Below the pieces are notes generated by a model that searched no databases, was not told the origin of the DNA, and saw only the letters and a program-made list of their open reading frames with translations. Both the position numbers and the translations under genes were made by a program. A stretch of 64,000 nt of DNA from Gracilaria domingensis (Eukaryota > Rhodophyta > Florideophyceae > Gracilariales > Gracilariaceae), in assembly GCA_022539475.1 (NCBI GenBank), contig VCMS01000222.1, positions 62,001 through 126,000 on the forward strand. The letters run 5' to 3'. Below, in pieces: positions 1 through 12,166 of this stretch (its first letter is position 1; every line of letters begins with the position of its first letter).

Positions 1-413
1 ATGTTGGATGCCGTACCCATGACAGCGGCAACATTTCCGCTACCTCCCCCGCCAATAGCCCCGGTGAATAATCCAGGAGATGCATCACCGCCACCACCAA
101 TGCCGGCGGAAGCCAGCACGCCAGTGGCTGCACCATCCCCGCCGCCACCGCCGCCACCACCAAATCCGCCAGCGGTAGCGCTACTGGAATCGGTGGCTGT
201 GACTGTAACAGTGCCTGGGGCCGGAGCCGGAGCCGGAGCCGGAGCTGGGGCTGGGGCTGGGGCTGGGGCTGGGGCTGGGGCCGGCGCTGGTGCTGGAGGC
301 GCGAGAACGGTGAAAGGGAACACTGGCGGGAAGAAGCCAAGAATTTGATGAGAAACGGGCGCACTAAGCACTGAGGTCAGGAGAAGCGACACGACAACAG
401 TTGCGAGCTTCAT
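1..413 (-). CDS. Secreted Ala-Pro/Gly-rich structural protein, C-terminus cut by window edge
   Basis: The minus-strand frame starts at ATG 413-411 and stays open to position 3, so it is incomplete. The protein begins MKLATVVVSLLLTSVLSAP, a typical signal peptide, followed by a short linker, an (Ala-Pro)n block at about residues 40-58, then a Gly-rich segment with a GDASPGLFTGAIGGGGSG motif. That motif and the order of domains match the complete gene at 5752-6897, so the two are paralogs on opposite strands. The composition resembles extracellular wall or matrix structural proteins; no enzyme domain is visible. A TATA box lies about 105 bp upstream. Function beyond a secreted, low-complexity structural protein is inference. 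Confidence 0.75.
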   Translation of the reverse strand, partial: MKLATVVVSLLLTSVLSAPVSHQILGFFPPVFPFTVLAPPAPAPAPAPAPAPAPAPAPAPAPAPAPGTVTVTATDSSSATAGGFGGGGGGGGDGAATGVLASAGIGGGGDASPGLFTGAIGGGGSGNVAAVMGTASN

Positions 414-517
414 GGTGAGGTTTGCGGGCGTGATTGCAAGGAACAGATAAGAGCGAGTTGAAGTGTGTCGATCTTTGAGATGGCAGCTAGTGAGGCTCAG
501 ATGGGAGCATCCGACGG

Positions 518-525
518 CTTTTATA
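518..525 (-). promoter_or_regulatory. TATA box of the left Ala-Pro-rich gene
   Basis: On the minus strand the sequence reads TATAAAAG, about 105 bp upstream of the ATG at 413. The paralog at 5752 has a TATA box at a similar distance (about 125 bp), which supports both. Confidence 0.55.
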
Positions 526-1528
526 GGCACTGCGAGAGCCACTTTAGAATAACTCCCTTTTGTCGTGGGACTTGTGGGCAAGAGATCGCAAAGCTTACAT
601 TCCTCAGTTTGGATTTTGCAATCGTGGATAGTGGATGTTGCAGACCAGTGTATTCCTAAAATTCTCATTGCAATCGAAAGCGAAGTCCAAGGAGATAATA
701 TTAATCGTGTCCGTGCTCGTCAGCACGACGAGGTGCCCCACTCAACTGTCTGCCCCTTCCTAAGAGTGATAGCATTCATGGAACAAACAGCTTCTATTAC
801 TGTATAACTTCTTACACTGAAGTATTATAAAACATGTCTAAGGCATCCCAACCGTTCATCATAGGGAACTCCATGTAAGGTTAACAAAAACCTTCTCCAT
901 AGAGATCTCTCCAGAAATATTGGCCAATGGGATGATTATTGATCGGTGATCAGGTCTACATGAAGAAAGTTTTTTGTTACATAGAGATCGGTCGGGAAGG
1001 CATGTTCTATAATGTTAGGCAATCGATCTCCGATTGGAAAAGATCTTTCAATGGCAGAAACTGTGCCATTTCAAAGAGCCCTTGGCAGGTATACAGAAAA
1101 GCCACAGAAGCGAGAAGACAGAACAACCTTATATCTTTTGGGCTATTCGCCCATGGGCGAATCGCGCAAACAATATATTCATGTGAATTTCATAAACATC
1201 CAGTCAGAAGATCTTTTCGGACCTGCTATGTTCAAGCGCGCTCAAGCAGGTGAGTTTTTACGTTGTACACAAACAAAACCCTAGGCCTGATTGAAAAATT
1301 TTTGATATTTGTAAGGCACAAAACTTGGTCACCTTCACAGAAAAAAAAAGCAAGCTAGCACAGTCTATGCAGCGTTTGAAACAATGATACCGTGAATTAT
1401 GCATGCAATGTAATGCATATGATATGATTATTTAGGCGATTATGGGAGAACCTCTGTTGCGTGTCTGATGTCAAAGCAGACAGGAAATAGTGAAGTGTAG
1501 AGTAGATAGAAGGACACGAAGTAGATAG
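526..1528. other. Non-coding stretch
   Basis: Only short overlapping frames without recognisable domains or coding character are present. I see no RNA gene or mobile-element protein here. Confidence 0.5.
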
Positions 1529-1921
1529 ATGTTTAGAGGTCAAAGAAAAGGATTACCGGAAACAGTATAAATAGGAGCTTGGTAGTCTACACTGCTAACT
1601 TCTATCGGTAATCATCAAGTAAAACAATAACATCCAACTATCAGGAAATGACTCCGATGCGGGAGACCGCGCAACAACGTTGCAACTACTTGTAACAAGT
1701 TAACGAACCACGAAGCGTTATACACTAACCTTACGTTTGTATCGACCTCTACTGCGTGTGGAATCGACAGGTCCGCTCTACTGCAGCATCATTGGGTGCC
1801 GCATACGATTCCCATCTGTGAGAATAAAGGAAGTGAGAATACAGCCTCACTGGGGCCCGCGAATACTGATCTTTATTGAAATGTACCGGCTTTAAGCCGA
1901 CTTATAGCCCAGGTTTCGACA
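1529..1921 (+). repeat. Possible LTR
   Basis: The segment begins TGTTTAGAGG, has TATAAATAG at about 1564 and AATAAA at about 1821, and ends in GACA at 1921. It is directly followed by TTGGTATC, which resembles an initiator-tRNA-Met primer-binding site as used by Ty1/copia elements. The boundaries are guessed from these signals alone, and no second copy is visible in the window. Confidence 0.3.
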
Positions 1922-2245
1922 TTGGTATCTACATACAAGGGTAGATCTACCAGGACCACTCTGCTTGATCCTGGAGAAGATATCAAAAAGAACATGTACG
2001 CAGTTTCTTCTCAGCCATTTAGCTGCCCTGCTATTGGTTGTTGCTGTCAAGGTAGACAAGTTCTTCTTTCGGTATCACTGGCCGAACCAATAAAACCAGA
2101 AGTTAGTCTGTCGAGCGCGAGCGCCTTGCAGGCGTCGGATGCAGGCGATTCAGGCCCTGACAGACGTGTCGTTGCGATGACAAAAGGTTTCACGCGGACA
2201 ACCATCCTAGATAGACTGGATTTTCGAGGCACGAAGAAGGGGATT
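1922..2245 (+). repeat. Dispersed repeat, copy A
   Basis: About 320 bp that reappear, inverted, at 16310-16637 with roughly 85-90% identity by eye. Both start at TTGGTATCTACAT, share a stretch with GAGCGCGAGCGCCTTGCAGG, and end near CGAGGCACGAAGAAGG. A frame runs through it, but the two copies differ by frame-breaking changes, so no protein is claimed. It may be the internal 5' part of an LTR retroelement. Confidence 0.7.
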
Positions 2246-2994
2246 AATTTCTCGCTGTAACGTGCTCCTCCTTGGCGATCTTTATTGTCGGAAGGGTCAG
2301 TATTCCTGGACTCAGGAAGCGTCAGCGACGCCCTCCCGTTCAGGACCCAGCGCGCTTTGAACAAAGGGGAGCACAAGATGTCCCCCGCCCTGGCGGGTGG
2401 CGGGTGACTCAAACAAACCCAAGGAAGCTCCAGAGACGCAGCGCAGGTCGGCGTGCGCCGCGGCGGTTGGCACTTCGGGCATCCGACCGCCGGGCAGATT
2501 ACACAGCAGGGCTCTTGTATCCCAGATGCCGGCGTCGTTTCCTCGCGTGCCATGCCGCCGCACGTGTCGCTGTAATAAATCTTCTGCGTCCCTGGAAGTT
2601 CCATTACTTGACCGAGTTGACACGCGTCGGACTCGTGATGCTCTACAAATTCTACATTGGCCGCATCGGGTGCGAGCCATTGCGCCGCCTTCGCGCTCTG
2701 CTCGTTCTTCGTCGTTGTCGAGATCGCAATGCGTGGAGCAGATCTACGTTGATCCTGGTTGCTATTGTTTTCCCAAACTTCTTAACCCTTGGGGAGCAGC
2801 ACCTTCCTTCTAGGGAGCTGTGTGCCTTGGAAGGTTTCCATTCGCACGACGGGAACGAGGCCCGTTCCCGTCACCCCCGCCTCTCTCTGAGAGATTAAAG
2901 ATCTTGAGGGTGAAAGCTCGTCAAACTACGTGTAGAGAACAATAAAAGCATGTATCTACTCGTTTCTTCGCCCTGCCGTGCCAGTATGTGTAGA

Positions 2995-3035
2995 AGGTCA
3001 CACGTAGTGACGCCTAGCGTCACTACGTGTGACCT
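2995..3035. repeat. Perfect 19-bp hairpin
   Basis: The left arm at 2995-3013 (AGGTCACACGTAGTGACGC) is exactly complementary to the right arm at 3017-3035, with loop CTA. No gene is adjacent. It could be a remnant of a foldback or MITE end, or an RNA or DNA cruciform site. Confidence 0.9.
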
Positions 3036-3417
3036 GCCGAGCCATTTTGTTCGTCCAACACGTTTGATTCTCATTGGTGCAACGTCTTGGACGTCCCAAG
3101 TATGCTATTGCGAGAGTTTTTTTTTTGGTTAACTTTGAGACCCCTGCTTTGTGCATCTAAATTGGAAGGGGGTTCAACTCTTTCAACTGCATGCAACCGA
3201 ATTCACAAGAAATCGTACGGAACGCTTTCTCAAGGAGTCAACCGGACAGTTTCTGTTTGTCCATCAGAATTTGATGGATAAACAGTTTGTACAAACACAA
3301 CGCTATGAGCTGTCACAGGCTGTCACAGCCATGCAAGTATAATGATCTGGCGTTGAATGAACGAGGAGCCGCCTGCATCTCGGAGGCTGCAATCTTTTGT
3401 GCAGCGATAACCTTACC

Positions 3418-3693
3418 TCATCCTTCTGACCAGCTTGCATTTACGAATCTTCTGTAAGCGCCCTGCGAAAACTGCTGTGATGACTGGTCATCCGGAAAAT
3501 GAGAGCGCGCCATTTGCTCGACGAAAGGTGCGAAGGTTTCGTCGAGCTTAGTTTCGACATTGTACCTTTGGTACAGATAACGCGCGATGATGATTTGACC
3601 GAATTCGGAATCACACGCAGTGCCGCCGTCGCGTTTATTATTCGCGATAGCGACAATGAGTTGCCCCTGTCCGGCATCATCAACGCGGGACAC
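3418..3693 (-). pseudogene. Unidentified short reading frame, possible element relic
   Basis: A 91-aa frame with protein-like composition (FGQIIIARYLYQRYNVET near its middle). Its upstream continuation in the same frame is interrupted by several stops, so it is more likely a relic than a complete gene. I do not recognise the family. Confidence 0.2.
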
Positions 3694-4079
3694 GGTGTCA
3701 CGGCCTCTTTAACTAAAACATATGAGTCGCACTGTTTGGATAGCGCTGTATTCACGCTTGAACGAGAGCGAAAGCACCTTGCAGGTGGCAGCACTAAAGA
3801 CAAGACAATAAAAGACAGCAATGGGCTGCTGTTAACGTATGCGAACAAAAAGTATCTAATTACCATTACCCCTCATTGCCGTAATCATTACGGCGTAATG
3901 GGATACCATTTCTATTCAAATGGCGCAAGAACGAACAGACTGCTTCAACTTCGTCAAATTTCAATCAACGGCGTTGCGATACGCATTATACGTACTACAT
4001 GACCTGTAAACGGCTGTTACTCGAGGTATGTACTAAACCCCTAAACCCCTCATGAGGGGTCCTCGTGGAGACTCTTGTG

Positions 4080-4131
4080 GAGTCAAGACTTACCGGGGTG
4101 TGCGATCGCACACCCCGGTAAGTCTTGACTC
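4080..4131. repeat. Perfect 52-bp palindrome
   Basis: Two 26-bp arms meet without a loop at GCGATCGC (4102-4109). Every base from 4080 to 4105 pairs with 4131 to 4106. The outer CCTCGTG (4061-4067) and CACGAGG (4131-4137) extend the symmetry imperfectly after a 12-bp interruption on the left. No gene lies within several hundred bases. Confidence 0.92.
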
Positions 4132-5279
4132 ACGAGGAACACCTTATGTATTCAATGCATTGGGCCAATCGGTGTTGCATGTGAGATGCTCCGAGTCTTC
4201 CTTTGGAAGACTATTCGAGACTCTCGGAGCACTTTGAATATGCTCAAGCGACAATCGTCGATTACTAGGTACTAAACCTACAAATGGGGCACAGTAAAAG
4301 TGTGAGAAACTTCTATGCTACTATCAAGTCAAGTACTGTACCGCAGGAAAGCAATGACAAGTAATTCCGACTCAATCATGAGGAATATCATACGAGTCCC
4401 GTGCGACCCAAAGCTCTCTTTGGTCCAGAGCGAGCGTTTCGCTCAATGTAAGATATCTTTGGTACATGGGTTCTCAAGAATGAGGAAAACTTTAGCCAGT
4501 GGCAAAAGTTTAGTGGGCACTGCCCACTGGGCAAGTATTTTGCAAAGGAGAGATCTCCTAGGTTAGTGGTTGTCATGGTTTCGTCAAGATGACGAGATGA
4601 TGTTTGGCAGCTGTTGGTATGGAAATTCGTCTAAGGTTAGGAAAGCGTAAGACGCTGAAAGCAGCTGTTAGTAACAGCCCTCAGCCCAACGGGCCATTGG
4701 CCACAGTGTTGAACTGAGGGCTGTTAGAGTCAAAAATGTGAGGGGATATGTTATCCACACCTAAAGAAGTTGATACAGCTACAGTACCGTTACGGTGGAC
4801 AAGTGTGAGAAGAGGTGGTTGAAATTAATCGGGGCGACGCAGTTCGCTGAATCTGTGGGTTTGTGTAAAACGTACATACCAGAAGCAACTCTGATGTACG
4901 TATACAGGCAGGGCGCATTGGGCCCGCAATGCGTTTAAAAGGATTAAACAAGCGGTGGGTTAATATATTAACAGAGAACGGTGGTTGGAAGTTAAGCGGC
5001 TGGCTGTCTTGAAGACAGCTACACTAATAGCTTACATACATTGGCTTCATGACGGAGGTTCGTCCAAAGAATGAGAGAGGAAGACATCAACTTGGCATGG
5101 CATTCATCGGCGAAGACCGCGATGCAAGCGCAACGTTAGCCGAGAAGCGGAGATCGATTGAGAAGGATAACCTGGCAGACAAGCAATCACACAACACACA
5201 GTCGAGCACGGCTGCCCTTGCGCGATCCCACGCCTTTCGTAAGGAATAACGCGCTTCAAGCAACTTCGGTACGTATGAA

Positions 5280-5470
5280 ACTGACGACGACACGCGTTTC
5301 ACGCTGCGCGCATTGCTTACAGCGCGGTTTCGGCAAACGCGCGTCCGTCACGCGCGTCACAACGCGTTGGGCGGACGCGCGCGGCATACAGCCGCTGCCG
5401 TTGGCGCGACGCGTCGCGTGACGCGACTCGCGTCGCCGCTGCCGCCGGCTGAAGCGCCGTGCGATACATC
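5280..5470. promoter_or_regulatory. CG-rich upstream region with repeated ACGCG motifs
   Basis: This is a sharp local rise in CpG with many ACGCGT/ACGCGC and GACGCG words, some palindromic, ending about 280 bp before the start codon of the secreted Ala-Pro-rich gene. It could be a CpG-rich promoter-proximal region with multiple factor sites; no specific factor can be named. Confidence 0.35.
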
Positions 5471-5620
5471 ATATCCTCGCTCGACGCACGTACGCGAATT
5501 CGCGCCCGAAGCCGTAATGCAGTGCCGCCAGCGGCCAGCGGCCAGCAGCTCTGAGAGCGCACAGCCAAAGCAATTGGCTTTGCATAGCGGAAACCGAGTA
5601 GAAGAGTGCCATCGCTCCTG

Positions 5621-5629
5621 TATATAAAG
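5621..5629 (+). promoter_or_regulatory. TATA box of the right Ala-Pro-rich gene
   Basis: TATATAAAG, about 125 bp upstream of the ATG at 5752. A pyrimidine-rich stretch (TCTCTCTT, CTTTCTCTCC) follows, typical of a transcription-start region and leader. Confidence 0.65.
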
Positions 5630-5751
5630 CACACTATGCTACTCCACATCGCCGTTATCGGTCGTCTCAGACTCATCTACGCCGCTGAAGCATCTCTCTT
5701 CTGTCTTTCTCTCCTTTCCTCTCTGTCCCATTTATTGAAGCTGCAATCTCG

Positions 5752-6897
<1,146 letters not shown>

Positions 6898-8184
6898 GTT
6901 GTTTGTACTGAATTAAAGATGACTGGTCTGTATTGACTGGGTTTTGATACCAGTCTGAATTGGTCACATTCGAACGATCTTCACTAAATGTACCAAAATG
7001 AGCGCGGCAGATGCTGCAAAATGTTGTCACTTGTGTACGCTAAACTAGCAAGGATGGGAGTCCCATCATGGGACAAGGCTAAAACAGTCGTAACCACGTC
7101 CCTGACAAGTTGTTCGGACAGTTCTTACGCGTCAAAGCACTTGCGAAGAGAAGGACGTGCACTACACAACGGTTCGGCATATTGTGAGGCAAAACCTAGC
7201 CAAAGATATGACCAAAAATGACGACTTGTACTCTTGTACGCCGTTGGTCCCTCATGACCAATGACCAATGTCTGGTAATGGTACCGGTACTTGTTGCAAG
7301 AGCTGGACAAAAATAGCACGTGTACACGTTCGTGTGGACGCACGTGGACACAAACTACACCACCTAAAATAGGACACCTGTACACAGCCACATGTGTACA
7401 CGTCGCTTCAAACCGACCAATTTGGCGGGAACACTGCTGTAGCTGTAGCATTCATCCTGCCTCTGCTGTACGAAGGTTGATCGTCTTCTTCGCGCCAAAA
7501 TGACAAGGTCCCCGCTGTGATGACAAACAACCAAATTCGGGCTGATCCAATCTCACGGAGCCTTGTATGAAAGCCGCACCTGTATCGGATACCAGTGTGT
7601 CGCGTAAACCAAAATTTGGTTGAGCGACAACCCTTGCACGACGTGGAGCCTCTAAATTTCGACACAGCAGAATCAGGTCATGGACAGAATGAAAGATAGG
7701 ATAACTTTTACCGTCAGATACCCTTGGTATGATAAGGCATGGTTGGAATTTGTTGAGCTTGGTCGCTCTCGGACGAGATTCGAGGATTTGTCGTTTGTAT
7801 AATGTACTTACAGGTATTGTGTAACCGAATTGTGTACATGTACCGGCCTCTTGAACTTTCTCATTATGGCATGAAAGAACTGTAGTTCTAACAACACGTT
7901 CCACATGCAATAACTAAGTAGTAATCACTTGATATTGTGTGATCGTGGTAGCACAAGTCTTGTGCTAGCCCGATCAAACACTAGGCGATTGACGTCACGC
8001 AACATTTGTGAAGTAGATAGAGTTGAAACTCTTTCACATCGATGAGATCTAGTAACTAAATATATTTCAAACAGGGTAGTCTAGTAATAGGCAACTTGTC
8101 GATAACAATTGCAATTCACGCTATGAGCACATATCTTCTAATCTGTGAAGGACTCCTTTCAAAGTAGTGTTCGTCTATCAGATT
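6898..8184. other. Intergenic stretch, no gene seen
   Basis: An ATTAAA-type signal sits at about 6912 just after the Ala-Pro-rich gene. The rest carries only short frames with no recognisable domain on either strand. Confidence 0.5.
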
Positions 8185-9804
8185 CTACCGCCGGTTGGCA
8201 GAGTATTGCTCAACAAGCCTGTCGCCCATCAACTCGGCCAACATGTACACAGAAGCCATAGGGCCAGCGGAAACAGGCATAGTGCGAATCGACGACGCAT
8301 CAATCACCCTTAGATCACTCGTGCCTTTCACCGAAAAGTCTCCTGCCAGAACATCTCCAATAGGACATCCACCAACAAAGTGTGCCCCCCACTGCGCAGC
8401 ACTTCGAACAAACCCTTCTGTCACCTCGCCATTAGGCGGGTACATGAATGACATTTCGAAGCGCGCAGGGAACTGACGGTGAACATTCGCCATATCTTTC
8501 AAGCAGTTGGTCAGCCTTTGTAAGTCTGCTTGCGTAGAAAGTAGGTTGTACTTCACGAGAGGTGAACTGAACGGGTTCGAATCCCGAATGCGAAGAAAGC
8601 CCGTAGTTTCAGTGTTGTGGTAGCAAGCGGAGCGAACTTCAGGCGGACCAGGAACGAAGGGCACGCTCGAGGAGCCGAAATACGCATCAAGACCGGCAAC
8701 TCCATTTGCCATGGCAACAGGCGAGCCAAGAATACCTCCAAGTCCAGCTTCCCATTGTTGACGCGCCTGGGGCGAATTGAGCAGGGTCTGGTTGTTCGCA
8801 GGCTCATCTGGAACTCCTGTGTACGCAGAAGGAATGGTGGCAGAGGCGCGACAGATGGTTGCCTCCCCTACTGGTAGATTAAGCACTTGGGGAACACCAG
8901 CTGCGTCCAGTACTGACTTCAGGCCAATTCCAGAAAGCTGCAGCAACTTTGGAGAGTTGTACGGACCGGCAGTGACGAGGATTTCCTTTGATGCCCAGAT
9001 GCGTTGAGCCTGCTGGGAACTTGCTGGAGAGGGTATCGTATCAACGGCAACGGCTTTCAGAGAAGGGGGTTGTGTGGGCGTCGTGCTGTTTGTGGTGCGT
9101 TGGAAAACGATTTTGGAAGCGGTAAGACCTTGCATTAAATTGACGTTCTGCGAACAATGAGACTGAAGGAGGGGAAGAAGATAGGCAGAACATGCGTCAT
9201 TTCGACGGAACGTATCGTTAACAGAGAGACGCGTCTGCCATATGGAACGCAATGGCTGTTGAAACGGATCCTGACTAAGAGCGAAACCTGCGTTGATTCC
9301 AGCCTGGACGTAGTCGTCAGCGTATTGCAGAGGGTTTTGCGGCGGTCCAAAGCCAACCTTTTCGTAGATGGTGCGGAAATAACCATCAGCAACCGCAGCG
9401 GTTAGACCGGGAATGCCCCACTGCTCAACGGTACCCGGACGCGGAATGGTCCACTGCATACCATTGATGGTCGTAGAGCCCCCCAATGTCGAGCCGGTGA
9501 CCGCATCGACAGCACGATTGTTAAGGCCCGGATCAGGCAGTGAGGGGATGAGCTCTGCGACGGAGCGATCCGATAGCACAGAGTAGAGATTTCTGGGCGC
9601 GTGGACGAGGAAGTTTGATTGAGGCGTGCGCGGAAGACCTCGTTCGATGACGGTGATTCGCTGGTTGGGGAAGGCCGTACATAGCTTTGAAGCAAGGACG
9701 CAGCCGGCGGTGCCGCCGCCCACGATGAGGAAGTCGGTTGTTTGCTGCGCGCGCGAGACAGAGATGAAGCAAAAGAGAAGCAGAAAGATGGTGAAGAACG
9801 GCAT
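8185..9804 (-). CDS. Secreted GMC-family FAD oxidoreductase, paralog 1
   Basis: A 539-aa single-exon protein. A signal peptide (residues 1-19, MPFFTIFLLLFCFISVSRA) precedes the FAD-binding dinucleotide fold GGGTAGCVLASKL at 29-41. The first GMC signature GSTLGGSTTINGMQW, the second signature GPYNSPKLLQLSGIG, and the C-terminal VIDASSI motif are all present, so it belongs to the glucose-methanol-choline oxidase/dehydrogenase family and acts outside the cell or in the secretory path. Catalytic His475 (GAHFVGG) is in place, but the second active-site position, normally His or Asn, appears to be Gly514 (SAGPMASVYM). The substrate is unknown. It is tandem with and similar to the gene at 10478-12073, in the same orientation. 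Confidence 0.9.
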   Translation of the reverse strand: MPFFTIFLLLFCFISVSRAQQTTDFLIVGGGTAGCVLASKLCTAFPNQRITVIERGLPRTPQSNFLVHAPRNLYSVLSDRSVAELIPSLPDPGLNNRAVDAVTGSTLGGSTTINGMQWTIPRPGTVEQWGIPGLTAAVADGYFRTIYEKVGFGPPQNPLQYADDYVQAGINAGFALSQDPFQQPLRSIWQTRLSVNDTFRRNDACSAYLLPLLQSHCSQNVNLMQGLTASKIVFQRTTNSTTPTQPPSLKAVAVDTIPSPASSQQAQRIWASKEILVTAGPYNSPKLLQLSGIGLKSVLDAAGVPQVLNLPVGEATICRASATIPSAYTGVPDEPANNQTLLNSPQARQQWEAGLGGILGSPVAMANGVAGLDAYFGSSSVPFVPGPPEVRSACYHNTETTGFLRIRDSNPFSSPLVKYNLLSTQADLQRLTNCLKDMANVHRQFPARFEMSFMYPPNGEVTEGFVRSAAQWGAHFVGGCPIGDVLAGDFSVKGTSDLRVIDASSIRTMPVSAGPMASVYMLAELMGDRLVEQYSANRR

Positions 9805-10477
9805 ATTGAGTAAAGAAACGTGGGGAGATGAAGAAGATGGGAGCTGCGAATGATACTTGCCGACCTACCACCGCAGGAAGTCGAAGAACGCTGTGTAAGC
9901 AGTTGTGGCTGGCGGCGGTTTGCGCCGGTGGCATCGCATCGCTGGCGGCTAACGTTGGCACTTGGATGGCAGACGCAAATCGAAACCATTTCGGTGGATG
10001 CAGTTTCCGTGGCACCGGTGCCATAATGCCGAACAACTTTCGCCCCAAGCGCGGGTTTTGTACTCACATGCATTGTATGAACAACAACAGAATTCGCGTG
10101 CTATCTTTGTAACTTCTACGTGTACGTGTGGACTTGGAGGAGAAGCTAGGAGAAAGTGCCCAGGGTTGAAGACACTTGCCCGTATGAAACCAGAAAAACC
10201 CTGTCGACAATGCCCATAGCCCTTCATAGGTTATAGACACCGGCAAATGTTGCCGGCGTCCACAACATGCTGGTTTTCAACTGGAGTAAGAAAAACACTC
10301 TTCACGCTCATCACGAAAGAAGGAACTAATCATACCAAGTAGCTTAGCTTCTACTCAGTCTACGCAAACTCCATCGCATGCTGCCCTGGTGAAGTTACGT
10401 ACTGCTCGAAGTGAACCGAAACACAACGAGATCGTTCTTTAATAACGAATCATAAATAAACTTCCACCTCTTCTTTC
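9805..10477. other. Spacer between tandem GMC genes
   Basis: It contains the upstream region of paralog 1 and the downstream region of paralog 2. Only overlapping short frames are present, with no independent gene. Confidence 0.55.
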
Positions 10478-12073
10478 TCACATACCTCCAAATTCAGCAA
10501 TAATACGGTCCGACATGAATTCAGCCAACATATACACCGAAGCTGCAGGTCCAGCAGACCTCGGCATTTGCGGAATTGCCGAAGCATCAACAACCCGCAA
10601 TCCATTTACACCTTTCACCTTCAACTCCCCCGTCAGAACATCTCCCACAGCACACCCACCCACGATGTGTGCCCCCGTGTTGGCATTCTGCCTTACGTAT
10701 TCTTCATCCACCACACCGTTTTCCGGTGCCGTCAGTCTCATACCGAATCTTGCCGGAAAGTTTTGATGAATCTCAGCAGCCTTCTGTAGACAACGGACTA
10801 ATCTCTGTACGTCGCCCTCATCGCTCAGAAGATTATTTTTCAGCAACGGTGTACTGAACGCATTTGCGTCAGCAATCCGAATGAAACCTCTTTGATTCGT
10901 ATTATGATAGCATCCAGTCCTCAATTCTGGCTCCCCCGGGAAGAACGGTACCAGAGTGACGGTGAAATATCCATCATCGCCGGTTCGTCCGTTGGCTGCT
11001 GTAACAGGTGTGCCCAACAAGCCGCCATTTCCAGCCTCCCATATTGCGCGCTGTTCGGCACTCTCAACCGCCTCCTGGTCATTGACTGGTTCGTCGGGCA
11101 CTCCAGTGAATGTAGAGGACACTCCAGCACTTGCTCGAGTCACCGAACCTTCCCCGACAGGTAAATCAACTTTCTGCGTCACACCGGCAGCTGCCAAAGT
11201 TGTCCCGCTTCCAATTCCGGAACGCTGCAGCAATGTGGGTGATCCGTAGGGCCCAGCTGACGAAATAACCTCCTGTCTCGCCCAGTAGCGATTCCGAGTC
11301 ACGCGATCAACACTGGAGATCGTTTCCACGGCAACAGCTCGTTTTCCATTTCCATTATCATCCTGCATGATGATAGTGTCAGCAGTCTCAGCTTGCACTA
11401 CCATCAGATTCTGCGAACATGCTCCGCTTTGCACCGGAGATACGTATGCGGTACAAGCATCATTTCGACGGAAGTTTTGGTCGATCGCGAGACGGTTCTG
11501 CCAAACAGACGTTGCCGGCTGCGAGATAGGATTATCAGACGGGAGAAAGCCAACACCCAGCCCAGCACTAACGTAGTCTCCCGCGTATTGAAGCGGCGAC
11601 TGTGGGGGTGCAAACCCAATAGCATCGTAGGCACGACGGTAATACGAAGCGGCGGTAGCAGTGTCAAGACCGGAGATGCCCCATTCCTCAACTGAGCCCT
11701 CGGTTGGCACCGTCCACTGCATACCATTGATGGCAGATGAGCCGCCGAGCGTTGTACCGGTCAAAGTGGGTGTAACCCTTCCTCCCAGACCTTCATCAGG
11801 GAGCGATTCAAAAAACTCCGTTATCGAACGGTCGGACCATGTCTGGTATAGTTTTCGGGGAGCAGCGACGAGGAACTCGGAGTTGGGCGAACGAGGTAGT
11901 CCGCGTTCTAACAGGGTGACATGAAGACCTGGAAATGCAGTACAAAGACGAGCTGCAAGGACACATCCCGAAGTACCGCCTCCCACGATAAGAAAGTCAG
12001 TGAAGTTATCGGCGAGAGTGGACGGAAGAAGAAACACGAGCAACGTGCTGTAGAGAAGCCTTCGCGACAACAT
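10478..12073 (-). CDS. Secreted GMC-family FAD oxidoreductase, paralog 2
   Basis: A 531-aa protein if it starts at the ATG at 12073, chosen because a signal peptide (MLSRRLLYSTLLVFLLPSTL) follows at once; an in-frame ATG at 12166 would add 31 residues that bury this signal. FAD motif GGGTSGCVLAARL, GMC signatures GTTLGGSSAINGMQW and GPYGSPTLLQRSGIG, and terminal VVDASAI are clear. Catalytic His469 (GAHIVGG) is present, and the second catalytic His/Asn is replaced by Gly508 (SAGPAASVYM), just as in the tandem paralog. The shared change suggests a subfamily trait rather than a random loss. The substrate is unknown; secreted GMC enzymes often make peroxide or oxidise alcohols and sugars. Confidence 0.9.
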   Translation of the reverse strand: MLSRRLLYSTLLVFLLPSTLADNFTDFLIVGGGTSGCVLAARLCTAFPGLHVTLLERGLPRSPNSEFLVAAPRKLYQTWSDRSITEFFESLPDEGLGGRVTPTLTGTTLGGSSAINGMQWTVPTEGSVEEWGISGLDTATAASYYRRAYDAIGFAPPQSPLQYAGDYVSAGLGVGFLPSDNPISQPATSVWQNRLAIDQNFRRNDACTAYVSPVQSGACSQNLMVVQAETADTIIMQDDNGNGKRAVAVETISSVDRVTRNRYWARQEVISSAGPYGSPTLLQRSGIGSGTTLAAAGVTQKVDLPVGEGSVTRASAGVSSTFTGVPDEPVNDQEAVESAEQRAIWEAGNGGLLGTPVTAANGRTGDDGYFTVTLVPFFPGEPELRTGCYHNTNQRGFIRIADANAFSTPLLKNNLLSDEGDVQRLVRCLQKAAEIHQNFPARFGMRLTAPENGVVDEEYVRQNANTGAHIVGGCAVGDVLTGELKVKGVNGLRVVDASAIPQMPRSAGPAASVYMLAEFMSDRIIAEFGGM

Positions 12074-12166
12074 GATTTGCAGAGAAAAGGGCTGCGTGCA
12101 CAAGATGCGGCTGGATAAGATATGAGTGCGTTTGTCAAGATTAAGTTTAGAAAGCATGATGTTCAA

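Noticed and set aside
2047-2604. 185-aa Cys-rich minus-strand frame
   Set aside because: It crosses the edge of the dispersed repeat, is not conserved in copy B, and no zinc-knuckle spacing is regular.
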